Shown here piece after piece: positions 33,371 through 41,388 of a DNA stretch of 64,000 nucleotides (the stretch's first letter is position 1; the number at the start of each line of letters is the position of its first letter). The DNA comes from an uncultured Lachnospiraceae bacterium (GTDB lineage Bacteria; Bacillota; Clostridia; Lachnospirales; Lachnospiraceae), in contig CAJUHP010000011.1 of the NCBI GenBank assembly GCA_910586125.1, forward strand, positions 1 through 64,000. The letters run 5' to 3'. Both the position numbers and the translations under genes were made by a program. Below the pieces are notes generated by a model that saw only the letters and a list, made by a program, of their open reading frames with translations, searched no databases and was not told where the DNA came from.

Positions 33371-33385
33371 TTCCTGTGTTACCCT
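33357..33385 (+). promoter_or_regulatory. likely promoter of rpmG-secE-nusG
   Basis: TTGACG (33357-33362) with a 17-base spacer precedes TACCCT (33380-33385), which is weak but has TGT before it (extended -10). There are about 80 bases to the rpmG start. Confidence 0.42.
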
Positions 33386-33465
33386 TAAAGGGCGGTAAAA
33401 AGGGCTCAGGTTCTTTTTTTTGTGCCTTAAAAATAGAGAAAACCAAGGTTTAGGAGGTGTACACG

Positions 33466-33615
33466 ATGCGTGTGAAAATTACCCTGGCATGTACCGAATG
33501 CAAGCAGCGCAACTACAATCTGACAAAGGAGAAAAAGCTTCATCCGGAGAGAATGGAGACAAAGAAATACTGTCCCTTCTGCAAGAAGCATACCATGCAC
33601 AAAGAAACCAAATAA
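33466..33615 (+). CDS. rpmG: 50S ribosomal protein L33
   Basis: This 49-residue basic protein (MRVKITLACTECKQRNY to MHKETK) has two CxxC pairs, CTEC and CPFC, so it is the zinc-binding form of L33. ATG 33466 follows a TTTAGGAGGTG site. The order rpmG-secE-nusG-rplK is the standard one in Firmicutes. Confidence 0.96.
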   Translation: MRVKITLACTECKQRNYNLTKEKKLHPERMETKKYCPFCKKHTMHKETK

Positions 33616-33645
33616 CCGGCCTGATCAGAAGAGAGAGAGATTCTT

Positions 33646-33834
33646 ATGGAAGAAGCAAAGAAAAAGAGCAGCGTCGTAAAGGCGCTGAGAGCCGAATTCA
33701 AAAAGATCATCTGGCCGGATAAGAAAACAGTGGGGAAGCAGACGGTAGCTGTGATTTCCGTTTCTGTCTGCCTGGGCCTGATCATCGGCGTACTGGATAT
33801 GCTTATCAAGTATCTGATCAGTTTCATCGTTTAA
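33646..33834 (+). CDS. secE: preprotein translocase subunit SecE
   Basis: This is a 62-residue single-span SecE. A charged cytoplasmic helix contains the family motif EFKKIIWPDKKT, and a C-terminal transmembrane helix (about 36-58) follows. It clamps SecY in the membrane. The GAGAGAGA site before ATG 33646 is weaker than in neighbouring genes. Confidence 0.95.
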   Translation: MEEAKKKSSVVKALRAEFKKIIWPDKKTVGKQTVAVISVSVCLGLIIGVLDMLIKYLISFIV

Positions 33835-33852
33835 TCAGAGTGAGGAGACTGT

Positions 33853-34368
33853 ATGGCAGAGGCAAGCTGGTATGTGGTGCATACCTACTCAGGTTACGAG
33901 AATAAAGTAAAGATGGACATTGAAAAGACCATCGAGAACCGCAGGCTGCACGACGAGATACTGGAAGTATCCGTTCCCATGCAGGACGTGGTGGAACTGA
34001 AGAACGGCGTCCGCAAGACAGTGGCGAAGAAGATGTTCCCCGGCTATGTTCTGATTAATATGGTGATGAACGACGAGACCTGGTATGTGGTCCGCAACAC
34101 CCGCGGCGTGACCGGCTTTGTAGGCCCCGGCTCCAAACCGGTACCCCTAAGCCCGGACGAGATCGCGGCTCTGGCCGCTCCGGAAGGACCGGTGCTGGTA
34201 GATTTCGAGGCGGGCGATACGGTGATGGTGATCGCAGGCGTATGGGAAGGAACCGTGGGCGTGATTGCTTCCATCAATGAGGGAAAACAGAGCGTTATCA
34301 TCCATGTCGATATGTTCGGCCGGGAGACCCCGGTGGAACTTGGCTTCGATGAAGTCCGCAAAATGTAA
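33853..34368 (+). CDS. nusG: transcription elongation/antitermination factor NusG
   Basis: This 171-residue protein has an N-terminal NGN domain (SWYVVHTYSGYENKV, MFPGYVLI, VRNTRGVTGFVG) and a C-terminal KOW domain (about 115-171, FEAGDTVMVIAGVWEGTVGVI). It binds RNA polymerase and influences pausing and termination. It lies 18 bases after secE with a GAGGAG site. Confidence 0.97.
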   Translation: MAEASWYVVHTYSGYENKVKMDIEKTIENRRLHDEILEVSVPMQDVVELKNGVRKTVAKKMFPGYVLINMVMNDETWYVVRNTRGVTGFVGPGSKPVPLSPDEIAALAAPEGPVLVDFEAGDTVMVIAGVWEGTVGVIASINEGKQSVIIHVDMFGRETPVELGFDEVRKM

Positions 34369-34505
34369 AGCAGCGCAAATAACCGGCGGGCCGGACAGGC
34401 TTTTCGGTTATCATAAACGTGGGAGGGATTATCCCGCAGGTACCACAACACCTTCGTGTTGTGTCTGGACAGGGTCCGGTACAAAAAAATTAGGAGGTGC
34501 CTAAC
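34369..34505 (+). promoter_or_regulatory. rplK-rplA (L11) operon leader
   Basis: The 137-base gap has the features of an L11-type leader. It contains GTGGGAGGGATTATCCCGC and a hairpin ACAACAC/GTGTTGT (about 34443-34462), with further pairing between GGTACC-like and GGTCCGG segments. In other bacteria L1 protein binds such leaders to repress its own operon. The exact L1-binding element was not proven by eye. Confidence 0.55.
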
Positions 34506-34931
34506 ATGGCAAAGAAAGTAACAGGTTACATCAAATTACAGATTCCTGCCGGCAAAGCGACCCCGGCTCCGCCGGTTGGTCCCGCACTGGGCCAGCATGG
34601 TGTGAACATTGTACAGTTCACAAAGGAGTTCAACGCGAGAACGGCCGATCAGGGCGATCTGATCATCCCCGTGGTTATCACCGTCTATGCCGACAGAACA
34701 TTCAGCTTCATTACCAAGACCCCCCCGGCTGCCGTGCTGTTAAAGAAAGCCTGCAAGCTGAAATCTGCATCCGGACAGCCCAATAAGAATAAAGTAGCTA
34801 AGATTTCCCGTGCGGAAGTGCGCAAGATTGCCGAGCTGAAGATGCCCGACCTCAATGCGGCCAGCGTCGATGCGGCAGCCAGCATGATTGAAGGTACGGC
34901 CAAGAGCATGGGCATCGTGGTAGAGGACTAA
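34506..34931 (+). CDS. rplK: 50S ribosomal protein L11
   Basis: This 141-residue L11 begins MAKKVTGYIKLQIPAGKA with the conserved PPVGPALGQHGVNI, and ends KSMGIVVED. ATG 34506 follows TTAGGAGGTG; an in-frame GTG at 34497 lies inside the ribosome site and is rejected. L11 forms the GTPase-associated stalk base with 23S rRNA. Confidence 0.97.
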   Translation: MAKKVTGYIKLQIPAGKATPAPPVGPALGQHGVNIVQFTKEFNARTADQGDLIIPVVITVYADRTFSFITKTPPAAVLLKKACKLKSASGQPNKNKVAKISRAEVRKIAELKMPDLNAASVDAAASMIEGTAKSMGIVVED

Positions 34932-34944
34932 GGGAGGGTAAGCA

Positions 34945-35640
34945 ATGAAAAGAGGAAAGAAATATATCGAGAATGCCAAGCTGGTCGACCGCATGCAGCA
35001 GTATGAAGTGGAAGACGCAGTGGCTCTGGTAAAGAAGACGGCGTCCGCCAAGTTTGATGAGACCGTTGAAATTCATATTCGCACCGGCTGCGACGGCCGT
35101 CATGCCGATCAGCAGATCCGCGGCGCTGTCGTGCTGCCTCACGGAACCGGCAAGAAGGTCCGCGTTCTGGTGTTTGCAAAGGGCGTTAAGGCCGACGAGG
35201 CGCAGGCCGCCGGAGCTGACTATGTGGGCGGCGAGGAGCTGATTCCCCGGATTCAGAAGGAAGGCTGGCTGGAGTTTGACGTGGTTGTTGCCACCCCGGA
35301 TATGATGGGCGTGGTGGGCCGTCTGGGCCGCGTATTGGGTCCCAAGGGCCTGATGCCCAACCCGAAGGCCGGCACTGTCACCATGGATGTGACCAAGGCC
35401 ATCTCCGATATCAAAGCTGGTAAGATCGAATACCGTCTGGACAAGACCAACATCGTTCACTGCCCGATCGGTAAGGTTTCCTTCACCGAAGAGCAGTTGT
35501 GCGAGAACCTGAAAGCGCTGACCGATGCGATCATGAAGGCCAGACCCTCGGCAGTGAAGGGACAGTTTCTGAGAAGCGTGACACTGACCTCCACCATGGG
35601 TCCCGGCGTCCGGATCAATCCGATCCGCCTGCAAGGTTAA
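34945..35640 (+). CDS. rplA: 50S ribosomal protein L1
   Basis: This 231-residue L1 contains KFDETVEIHIRTGCD, VLPHGTGK, DMMGVVGRLGRVLGPKGLMPNPK and a conserved C-terminal GPGVRINP. It shapes the L1 stalk and probably represses its own operon. It is 13 bases after rplK with GGGAGG. Confidence 0.97.
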   Translation: MKRGKKYIENAKLVDRMQQYEVEDAVALVKKTASAKFDETVEIHIRTGCDGRHADQQIRGAVVLPHGTGKKVRVLVFAKGVKADEAQAAGADYVGGEELIPRIQKEGWLEFDVVVATPDMMGVVGRLGRVLGPKGLMPNPKAGTVTMDVTKAISDIKAGKIEYRLDKTNIVHCPIGKVSFTEEQLCENLKALTDAIMKARPSAVKGQFLRSVTLTSTMGPGVRINPIRLQG

Positions 35641-35711
35641 GCGCACAGCGCCGGAACCGTATCAAGATACGGGAATCCCGGATTTGATGCGTTTTATATG
35701 TAGAAATCTAC

Positions 35712-35740
35712 TTGACAGCCCTGGCGTTTTATGCTATGGT
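35712..35740 (+). promoter_or_regulatory. promoter of rplJ-rplL
   Basis: TTGACA (35712-35717) and TATGGT (35735-35740) are 17 bases apart, and TGC before the -10 gives an extended -10. Transcription would begin just before the L10 leader. Confidence 0.75.
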
Positions 35741-35752
35741 TTGAAAAGTAAA

Positions 35753-35867
35753 CTGCCAAAGACAGCAGGTATCCATTAGGATGTAAGCACAGCGCCTGCC
35801 GAGGGAGATAAGAAGTTCCACAGGAATCCTTATGCCCTCCCTGTCTGTTTGGCAGGGAGGGCTTTTT
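35753..35867 (+). ncRNA. L10 leader with built-in terminator
   Basis: The segment from TGCCAAAGACAGCAGGTA through GCGCCTGCCGAGGG to the hairpin at 35834-35862 fits the Firmicute L10 leader. It folds around CAGCAGG/CCTGC-type pairings and ends in GCCCTCCCTG/CAGGGAGGGC plus TTTTT. L10 (with L7/L12) binds it to shut off excess synthesis. Position directly before rplJ supports the call. Confidence 0.8.
35834..35867 (+). terminator. attenuator hairpin of the L10 leader
   Basis: The 10-bp stem GCCCTCCCTG (35834-35843) with CAGGGAGGGC (35853-35862) is perfect and is followed by TTTTT. It sits 40 bases before the rplJ start. Confidence 0.88.
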
Positions 35868-35906
35868 GCCTGACTGGCAGTGAAAAATAATATAAGGAGG
35901 AGAAAC

Positions 35907-36395
35907 ATGGCAAAGGTAGAGTTAAAACAGCCCGTTGTGGCTGAGATTGCCGGATTGATCGGTGAAGCGAAAGCCGCCGTGCTGGTTGACTACCGCGGAC
36001 TGACCGTTGAGCAGGATACAGAGCTTCGCAAGCAGCTCAGAGAAGCCGGCGTCACCTATAAGGTATGCAAGAACACCATGCTGAAGCTGGCCTTTGAAGG
36101 CACGGATTATGCGGCGATGGACGGAAAGCTGGAAGGCCCTACGGCGTTAGCCGTATCGGACACCGACGCTTCGGCTCCGGCCCGTGTTCTGTATGAGTTT
36201 GCGAAGAAGGCTCCGGCTCTGGAGCTGAAGTGCGGCGTGGTAGAGGGAGCCTACTATGATGAGAAGGGCATCCAGGTAATCGCCACGATTCCCAGCAGAG
36301 AAGTCCTTCTGGGCAAGCTGCTGGGCAGCATCCAGTCCCCGATCACCAATCTGGCGCGGGTTCTGAATCAGATTGCAGAATCCAAGGAAGGCTGA
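35907..36395 (+). CDS. rplJ: 50S ribosomal protein L10
   Basis: The 162-residue L10 has the rRNA-binding N-terminal part (VLVDYRGLTVEQDTELRKQLRE, YKVCKNTML) and C-terminal helices that bind L7/L12 dimers. ATG 35907 follows AAGGAGGAG. An in-frame GTG further up at 35880 would sit before the ribosome site and is rejected. Confidence 0.97.
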   Translation: MAKVELKQPVVAEIAGLIGEAKAAVLVDYRGLTVEQDTELRKQLREAGVTYKVCKNTMLKLAFEGTDYAAMDGKLEGPTALAVSDTDASAPARVLYEFAKKAPALELKCGVVEGAYYDEKGIQVIATIPSREVLLGKLLGSIQSPITNLARVLNQIAESKEG

Positions 36396-36492
36396 GACCG
36401 GCCTGCCGGATTTACAGGCAATCGTTTTGTTTCAAATTAAAAATGCGCAAAAGGCGCAATACCAATGTATGAAAGAATGGAGGAAATAAAAA

Positions 36493-36864
36493 ATGGCAAA
36501 GTTGACCACTGCTGAGTTTATCGAAGCGATTAAAGAGCTGAGCGTACTGGAACTGAATGAGCTGGTAAAGGCATGTGAGGAAGAGTTCGGCGTATCCGCC
36601 GCTGCTGGTGTGGTGGTAGCCGCTGCTGGTCCTGCTGCTGAGGCTGAGGAGAAGACCGAGTTTGACGTAGAGCTGACCGAGATCGGTTCCGAGAAGGTTA
36701 AGGTAATCAAGGCGGTTCGTGAGCTGACCGGCCTGGGCTTAAAGGAAGCAAAGGACGCTGTGGACGGCGCTCCGAAGGTTCTGAAGCAGGGCGTTTCCAA
36801 GGAAGAGGCCGAAGCAGCCAAGAAGGCTCTGGAGGACGTGGGAGCGAAGGTTACTCTGAAGTAA
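36493..36864 (+). CDS. rplL: 50S ribosomal protein L7/L12
   Basis: The 123-residue protein has the dimerising N-terminal helix region, an Ala/Gly-rich hinge (about 37-53) and the C-terminal factor-binding domain (KVIKAVRELTGLGLKEAKDAVD). It follows rplJ by 97 bases. The usual downstream rpoB gene is not present; a terminator follows. Confidence 0.97.
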   Translation: MAKLTTAEFIEAIKELSVLELNELVKACEEEFGVSAAAGVVVAAAGPAAEAEEKTEFDVELTEIGSEKVKVIKAVRELTGLGLKEAKDAVDGAPKVLKQGVSKEEAEAAKKALEDVGAKVTLK

Positions 36865-36896
36865 TCCGATTTTTTGACAGGATAGGAATCGGAAAA

Positions 36897-36931
36897 GGCT
36901 GTTGTCTGACGCTTAGACAGCAGTCTTTTTT
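36897..36931 (+). terminator. terminator after rplL
   Basis: GGCTGTTGTCT pairs with AGACAGCAGTC (36915-36925) as an 11-bp stem with one G-U pair, followed by TTTTTT. It closes the ribosomal block. Confidence 0.85.
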
Positions 36932-37028
36932 ATTTGTATGTGTTGCCGCTGAACGCGGAAAAATAAGAGGAAAGGCATTTGGGCATTCTGAGAAAGAGAG
37001 AACGCAGAAAAACAGGGGAAAACATACT

Positions 37029-37937
37029 ATGATACCATATCATTTTCAAAATTTAGCGCTGTTTCTGGAGACGGAAACAAAAGGGTTTTTGATGGATGAG
37101 CTGGCTGAGGGCGCCGAAAAGTGGAAGGGAATTTCACTGGATGAATTATTGAGCCGCTTTTTGCCGGAAATTATTGACGGAATTTTACGGCTGGCATTGG
37201 TTTTTGTTCTGTTCTGGGTGGGAAGACGCGTGATTACATGGCTGGTGCGGCTCTGCGATAAAGCGCTGGAGAGGCAGAACGTGGAAGTGACTGTGCGCCG
37301 CTTCCTGCGGAACGTGCTGAAGGCTGTGGGATATACGATACTGGTTATGATCCTGCTGCAGCTTGTGGGGGTAGCTGTGACTTCTCTGGCGGCTGCCTTC
37401 GCCTCGGCCGGCGTGGCGGTCGGACTGGCCCTGCAGGGAAGCCTGGCCAACTTTGCCGGGGGCATTCTCATTTTGGTTATGAAGCCTTTTGTGATCGGGG
37501 ACTATATTGTGCAGGGGGAGAACGAGGGGACGGTGCGGGAGATCGGCCTGGTGTATACAAGGCTGCAGACGCCGGACAACCGCCGTGTTATGATTCCAAA
37601 CGGCAAGCTGGCGGACAGCAGCCTGATCAACGTGACGGCCAATCCCACCAGGCGCCTAGATCTGCTTGTGGGCGTCAGCTATCAGGCGGATATCCGGCTG
37701 GCAAAAGACATTCTGAAGCGGCTGGGCGAGTCGGACCCCGCCCGCTTAACAGAGCAGGAAGTCCTGGTGTTTGTCTCGGAGCTGGCGGACAGTTCCGTGA
37801 ATCTGGGGCTGCGCCTGTGGGTGTCTACCGGGGATTACTGGGCGGCAAAATGGAGGCTGACCGAAGAAATTAAGTTGGAATTTGATCAGGCCGGCGTGGA
37901 AATTCCGTTTCAGCAGATGGATGTGCATATGCGGTAA
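37029..37937 (+). CDS. MscS family mechanosensitive ion channel
   Basis: The 302-residue protein has three transmembrane helices (about 49-69, 93-115 and 120-150). The third is the pore-lining Ala/Gly-rich helix AAAFASAGVAVGLALQGSLANFAGG typical of MscS. The cytoplasmic beta and alpha/beta domains follow (VTANPTRRLDLLVGVSY). It opens under membrane tension to release solutes on hypo-osmotic shock. It stands alone between the rplL terminator and the typA promoter. Confidence 0.92.
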   Translation: MIPYHFQNLALFLETETKGFLMDELAEGAEKWKGISLDELLSRFLPEIIDGILRLALVFVLFWVGRRVITWLVRLCDKALERQNVEVTVRRFLRNVLKAVGYTILVMILLQLVGVAVTSLAAAFASAGVAVGLALQGSLANFAGGILILVMKPFVIGDYIVQGENEGTVREIGLVYTRLQTPDNRRVMIPNGKLADSSLINVTANPTRRLDLLVGVSYQADIRLAKDILKRLGESDPARLTEQEVLVFVSELADSSVNLGLRLWVSTGDYWAAKWRLTEEIKLEFDQAGVEIPFQQMDVHMR

Positions 37938-37959
37938 GCCGGTTTTTGTGTAAAAACCC

Positions 37960-37987
37960 TTGAAATCAGAAAAAAACGTGGTAGAAT
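37960..37987 (+). promoter_or_regulatory. promoter of typA
   Basis: TTGAAA (37960-37965) and TAGAAT (37982-37987) have a 16-base spacer. The leader to the ATG at 38098 is about 105 bases. Confidence 0.6.
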
Positions 37988-38097
37988 AGTACAGTCATAT
38001 AAACACGGAACCACTGGCATAAACCGGCCGGCATTTTCTGCGGGCACGGGAAGGCTTGAGAGTTCGTGTAAACCGAACAGGATAAGAAGAGGGATCT

Positions 38098-39930
38098 ATG
38101 AGAACAAAACGGGAAGACGTAAGAAATGTAGCCATAATCGCCCATGTCGATCACGGCAAGACAACGCTGGTGGACGAGCTGCTCAAACAGAGCGGCGTGT
38201 TCCGCGCAGGCCAGGAAGTGGCGGAGCGCGTGATGGACTCCGGTGATATCGAGAGAGAGCGCGGCATCACGATATTATCGAAGAATACGGCGGTGATGTA
38301 TAAAAATACCAAGATCAATATTGTGGACACGCCGGGACATGCCGACTTTGGCGGCGAGGTGGAGCGCGTTTTAAAGATGGTGAACGGCGTGGTTCTTTTG
38401 GTGGACGCATTTGAGGGGGCCATGCCTCAGACAAAATTTGTGCTGCGTAAGGCCCTGGAGCTGGAACTGCCGGTGATCGTCTGTATCAATAAGATTGACC
38501 GCCCGGAGGCCAGACCGGCGGAGGTTGTGGACGAGGTTTTGGAGCTGTTTTTGGAGCTGGACGCGGGGGATGAACAGTTGGAGTGCCCTTTCATCTACGC
38601 TTCGGCCAAGGCTGGTTTCGCAAAGCGGAATCTGGAAGACGAGTCAAAGGATATGGCGCCTCTGTTTGAGACGATTCTCGACTATATTCCGGCTCCGCAG
38701 GGTGATCCGCAGGCGCCCACACAGATGTTGATCAGCACGATCGACTACAATGAGTATGTGGGCCGGATCGGCGTGGGCAAAGTAGAAAACGGTGTGCTGC
38801 GGGTCAATCAGGAAGTGGCGCTCGTCAACCATCACGACCCGGACAAGCAGAAGAAAGTCAAGGTCAGCAAGCTGTACGAATTTGACGGTCTGAACAAGGT
38901 GGAAGTGACGGAGGCGGGGATCGGTTCGATTGTGGCGGTGTCCGGCATCGCGGATCTGCACATCGGTGATACGCTGTGCGCGCCGGAGAAACCGGAGCCG
39001 ATTCCGTTCCAGAAGATCTCAGAGCCGACGATCGCGATGCATTTTCTGGTCAATGACAGCCCTTTTGCCGGACAGGAAGGGAAATATGTGACGTCCCGCC
39101 ATCTCAGAGACCGGCTGTTTCGGGAGCTGAATACGGACGTCAGCCTGCGGGTGGAGGAGACGGAGAGCGCGGACTGCTTTAAAGTGTCGGGCCGCGGCGA
39201 GCTGCATCTGTCGGTGCTGATTGAAAACATGCGCCGGGAAGGCTATGAATTTGCGGTCAGCAAGGCCGAGGTGTTGTATAAGGAAGACGAGAAGGGACGC
39301 CGCCTGGAGCCGATGGAGCTGGTCTTTGTGGATGTGCCGGAGGAATTTTCCGGCAGCGTCATTCAGAAGCTGAGTCTGCGCAAGGGAGAACTGCAGGGAA
39401 TGGGAACCGCAAACGGCGGCTATACCCGGCTGGAATTTGCGATTCCGTCCCGCGGTCTGATTGGATACCGCGGCGAGTTTTTGACCGATACCAAAGGAAA
39501 CGGCATCATGAACCAGGTGTTTGACGGCTACGGCCTGTTTAAAGGGGAGATTTCGTACCGGAAAAACGGCTCGCTGATCGCCTTTGAGACAGGCGAGAGC
39601 GTGACATACGGCCTGTTTAACGCGCAGGAGAGAGGGACTTTGTTCATCGGTCCCGGCGAGAAGGTTTACGCGGGCATGGTGATCGGGGAAAACTGCAAAA
39701 CCGACGATGTGGAGGTCAATGTCTGCAAGACCAAGCATCTGAGCAACACCCGCGCCTCCGGTTCGGACGATGCGCTGAAGCTGACGCCTCCCAGGGAGAT
39801 GAGCCTGGAGCAGTCCCTGGAATTTATCGACACGGACGAGCTTCTGGAGGTGACGCCTGTGAAACTGCGGATTCGCAAGCGGATTCTGGATTCCAAGCTT
39901 CGCAAGCGGAGCGGATTTAACAAACAATAG
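38098..39930 (+). CDS. typA: translational GTPase TypA/BipA
   Basis: The 610-residue GTPase has G1 AHVDHGKTT, G2 region RERGITI, G3 DTPGHADFGGEVERVL, G4 NKID and G5 SAKAG. It then has domain II, two EF-G-like domains and the TypA-specific C-terminal domain (NVCKTKHLSNTRASGSDDALKL). It binds the ribosome and aids 50S assembly and stress or cold adaptation. ATG 38098 is preceded by AGAAGAGGGA. A bidirectional terminator follows, shared with argG. Confidence 0.96.
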   Translation: MRTKREDVRNVAIIAHVDHGKTTLVDELLKQSGVFRAGQEVAERVMDSGDIERERGITILSKNTAVMYKNTKINIVDTPGHADFGGEVERVLKMVNGVVLLVDAFEGAMPQTKFVLRKALELELPVIVCINKIDRPEARPAEVVDEVLELFLELDAGDEQLECPFIYASAKAGFAKRNLEDESKDMAPLFETILDYIPAPQGDPQAPTQMLISTIDYNEYVGRIGVGKVENGVLRVNQEVALVNHHDPDKQKKVKVSKLYEFDGLNKVEVTEAGIGSIVAVSGIADLHIGDTLCAPEKPEPIPFQKISEPTIAMHFLVNDSPFAGQEGKYVTSRHLRDRLFRELNTDVSLRVEETESADCFKVSGRGELHLSVLIENMRREGYEFAVSKAEVLYKEDEKGRRLEPMELVFVDVPEEFSGSVIQKLSLRKGELQGMGTANGGYTRLEFAIPSRGLIGYRGEFLTDTKGNGIMNQVFDGYGLFKGEISYRKNGSLIAFETGESVTYGLFNAQERGTLFIGPGEKVYAGMVIGENCKTDDVEVNVCKTKHLSNTRASGSDDALKLTPPREMSLEQSLEFIDTDELLEVTPVKLRIRKRILDSKLRKRSGFNKQ

Positions 39931-39940
39931 AGGACAGAAA

Positions 39941-39983
39941 CAGCCCCGCCGGATGACTGCCTTTGGCATATCCGGCGGGGCTG
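39941..39983. terminator. bidirectional terminator between typA and argG
   Basis: CAGCCCCGCCGGAT (39941-39954) and ATCCGGCGGGGCTG (39970-39983) form a perfect 14-bp stem. It serves the convergent typA (+) and argG (-) transcripts. Confidence 0.9.
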
Positions 39984-40000
39984 AAACAATTTTGAAGTAC

Positions 40001-41227
40001 TTATTCGCAGCTCTCCCCATTTTCGGCCAGCTTCATGGCCCGAACGGTAAGCGGCAGTCCAAAGAGCGTGATAAAACCGCTCGCGTCGTGGTGATCGTAC
40101 AGCTCGCCGGTGGTAAAGGAGGCCAGAGATTCGCTGTACAGGCTGTAGGGGGACGTGGTTCCCGCCTTGAGGATATTTCCCTTATAGAGCTTCAGCTTGA
40201 CCTCTCCGGTCACATATTTCTGCGTGCTCTCCACAAAAGCCTGCACGGCTTCCCGCAGAGGGGTGAACCATTTTCCTTCATAGACGATCTGCGCAAACCG
40301 GTTGCCCAGATCCTTTTTCACATCCATCGTGGCGCGGTCTAAAACCAGCTCCTCCAGCGCATCGTGCGCTTCCATCAAAATGGTTCCGCCCGGCGTCTCA
40401 TAAACGCCGCGGGACTTCATGCCCACCACGCGGTTTTCCACAATATCAACGATACCGATGCCGTGTTTGCCTCCCAGCGCGTTGAGTTTTTCGATAATCT
40501 CGGAAACCTTCATGGGCTGGCCGTTTAAGGCGGTGGGAACGCCGCGTTCAAAGGTGAGAGAGAGACTCTCCGCCTCGTCGGGCGCTTTCTGGGGCGTCAC
40601 GCCCAGAACCAGCAGATGATCGTAATCGGGCTCGTTGGCCGGGTCCTCCAGTTCCAGTCCCTCATGGCTGATATGCCAGAGGTTGCGGTCGCGGCTGTAG
40701 CTGTTGTCGGCGGAGAAGGGCAGGTGAATGCCGTGCGCCTGGCAGTATGCGATTTCGTCCTCGCGGGACTGCATGGTCCAGAGATCGGTCATGCGCCAGG
40801 GAGCGATGATCTTTAGATCGGGCGCCAGGGCCTTGATGCCAAGCTCAAAGCGGATCTGGTCATTGCCCTTGCCGGTCGCGCCGTGGCAGATGGCGGTGGC
40901 GTTCTCGCGCCGGGCGACTTCCACCAGTTTTTTGGCGATGGCGGGACGGGCCATGGAGGTGCCAAGCAAATATTTATTTTCATAAACGGCTCCCGCCTGG
41001 ACGCAGGGTATGATATAATGGTCGCAGAAGTCGTCGATGATATTTTCGATATACAGTTTGGAAGCGCCGGAGAGTTTGGCTCTCTCGTCCAGGCCGTCCA
41101 GCTCGTTGCCCTGGCCGCAGTCGATACAGCAGCAGACAACTTCGTAGTCAAAGTGTTCCTTCAGCCAGGGAATGATGGCGGTGGTGTCCAGGCCTCCGGA
41201 ATAGGCCAATATTACTTTCTCTTTCAT
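40001..41227 (-). CDS. argG: argininosuccinate synthase
   Basis: The 408-residue enzyme starts MKEKVILAYSGGLDTTAII, with the ATP-binding SGGLDT loop. It includes CHGATGKGNDQ, SRDRNLWHISHEG and the C-terminal helix that swaps between subunits. It joins citrulline and aspartate to argininosuccinate in arginine synthesis. The start at 41227 is chosen because AGGAGG lies directly upstream; the reading frame stays open 76 codons further but without family similarity. argH is not next to it. The C-terminus carries a short Ala/Glu extension. Confidence 0.96.
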   Translation of the reverse strand: MKEKVILAYSGGLDTTAIIPWLKEHFDYEVVCCCIDCGQGNELDGLDERAKLSGASKLYIENIIDDFCDHYIIPCVQAGAVYENKYLLGTSMARPAIAKKLVEVARRENATAICHGATGKGNDQIRFELGIKALAPDLKIIAPWRMTDLWTMQSREDEIAYCQAHGIHLPFSADNSYSRDRNLWHISHEGLELEDPANEPDYDHLLVLGVTPQKAPDEAESLSLTFERGVPTALNGQPMKVSEIIEKLNALGGKHGIGIVDIVENRVVGMKSRGVYETPGGTILMEAHDALEELVLDRATMDVKKDLGNRFAQIVYEGKWFTPLREAVQAFVESTQKYVTGEVKLKLYKGNILKAGTTSPYSLYSESLASFTTGELYDHHDASGFITLFGLPLTVRAMKLAENGESCE

Positions 41228-41258
41228 AATCGTATCCTCCTGAGATTCGCTGCTCATA

Positions 41259-41287
41259 AATATACACCTATTTTCCGGGAAAATCAA
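41259..41287 (-). promoter_or_regulatory. promoter of argG
   Basis: On the minus strand TTGATT (41287-41282) and TATATT (41264-41259) are 17 bases apart, about 30 bases before the argG start codon. No ARG-box was identified with confidence. Confidence 0.7.
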
Positions 41288-41388
41288 GGGTAAAATGAAT
41301 AAAAAAAGAGATTTGGCGATAATAGATGAATAAATATAAGAAACAGAAGCGTTGCTGTGCGAAATGGCGGGTGCGGGAAGGAGAGAGA

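Noticed and set aside
33420..33722. 100-codon plus frame overlapping rpmG and secE
   Set aside because: It is out of frame with both; rpmG (33466-33615) and secE (33646-33834) account for the sequence.
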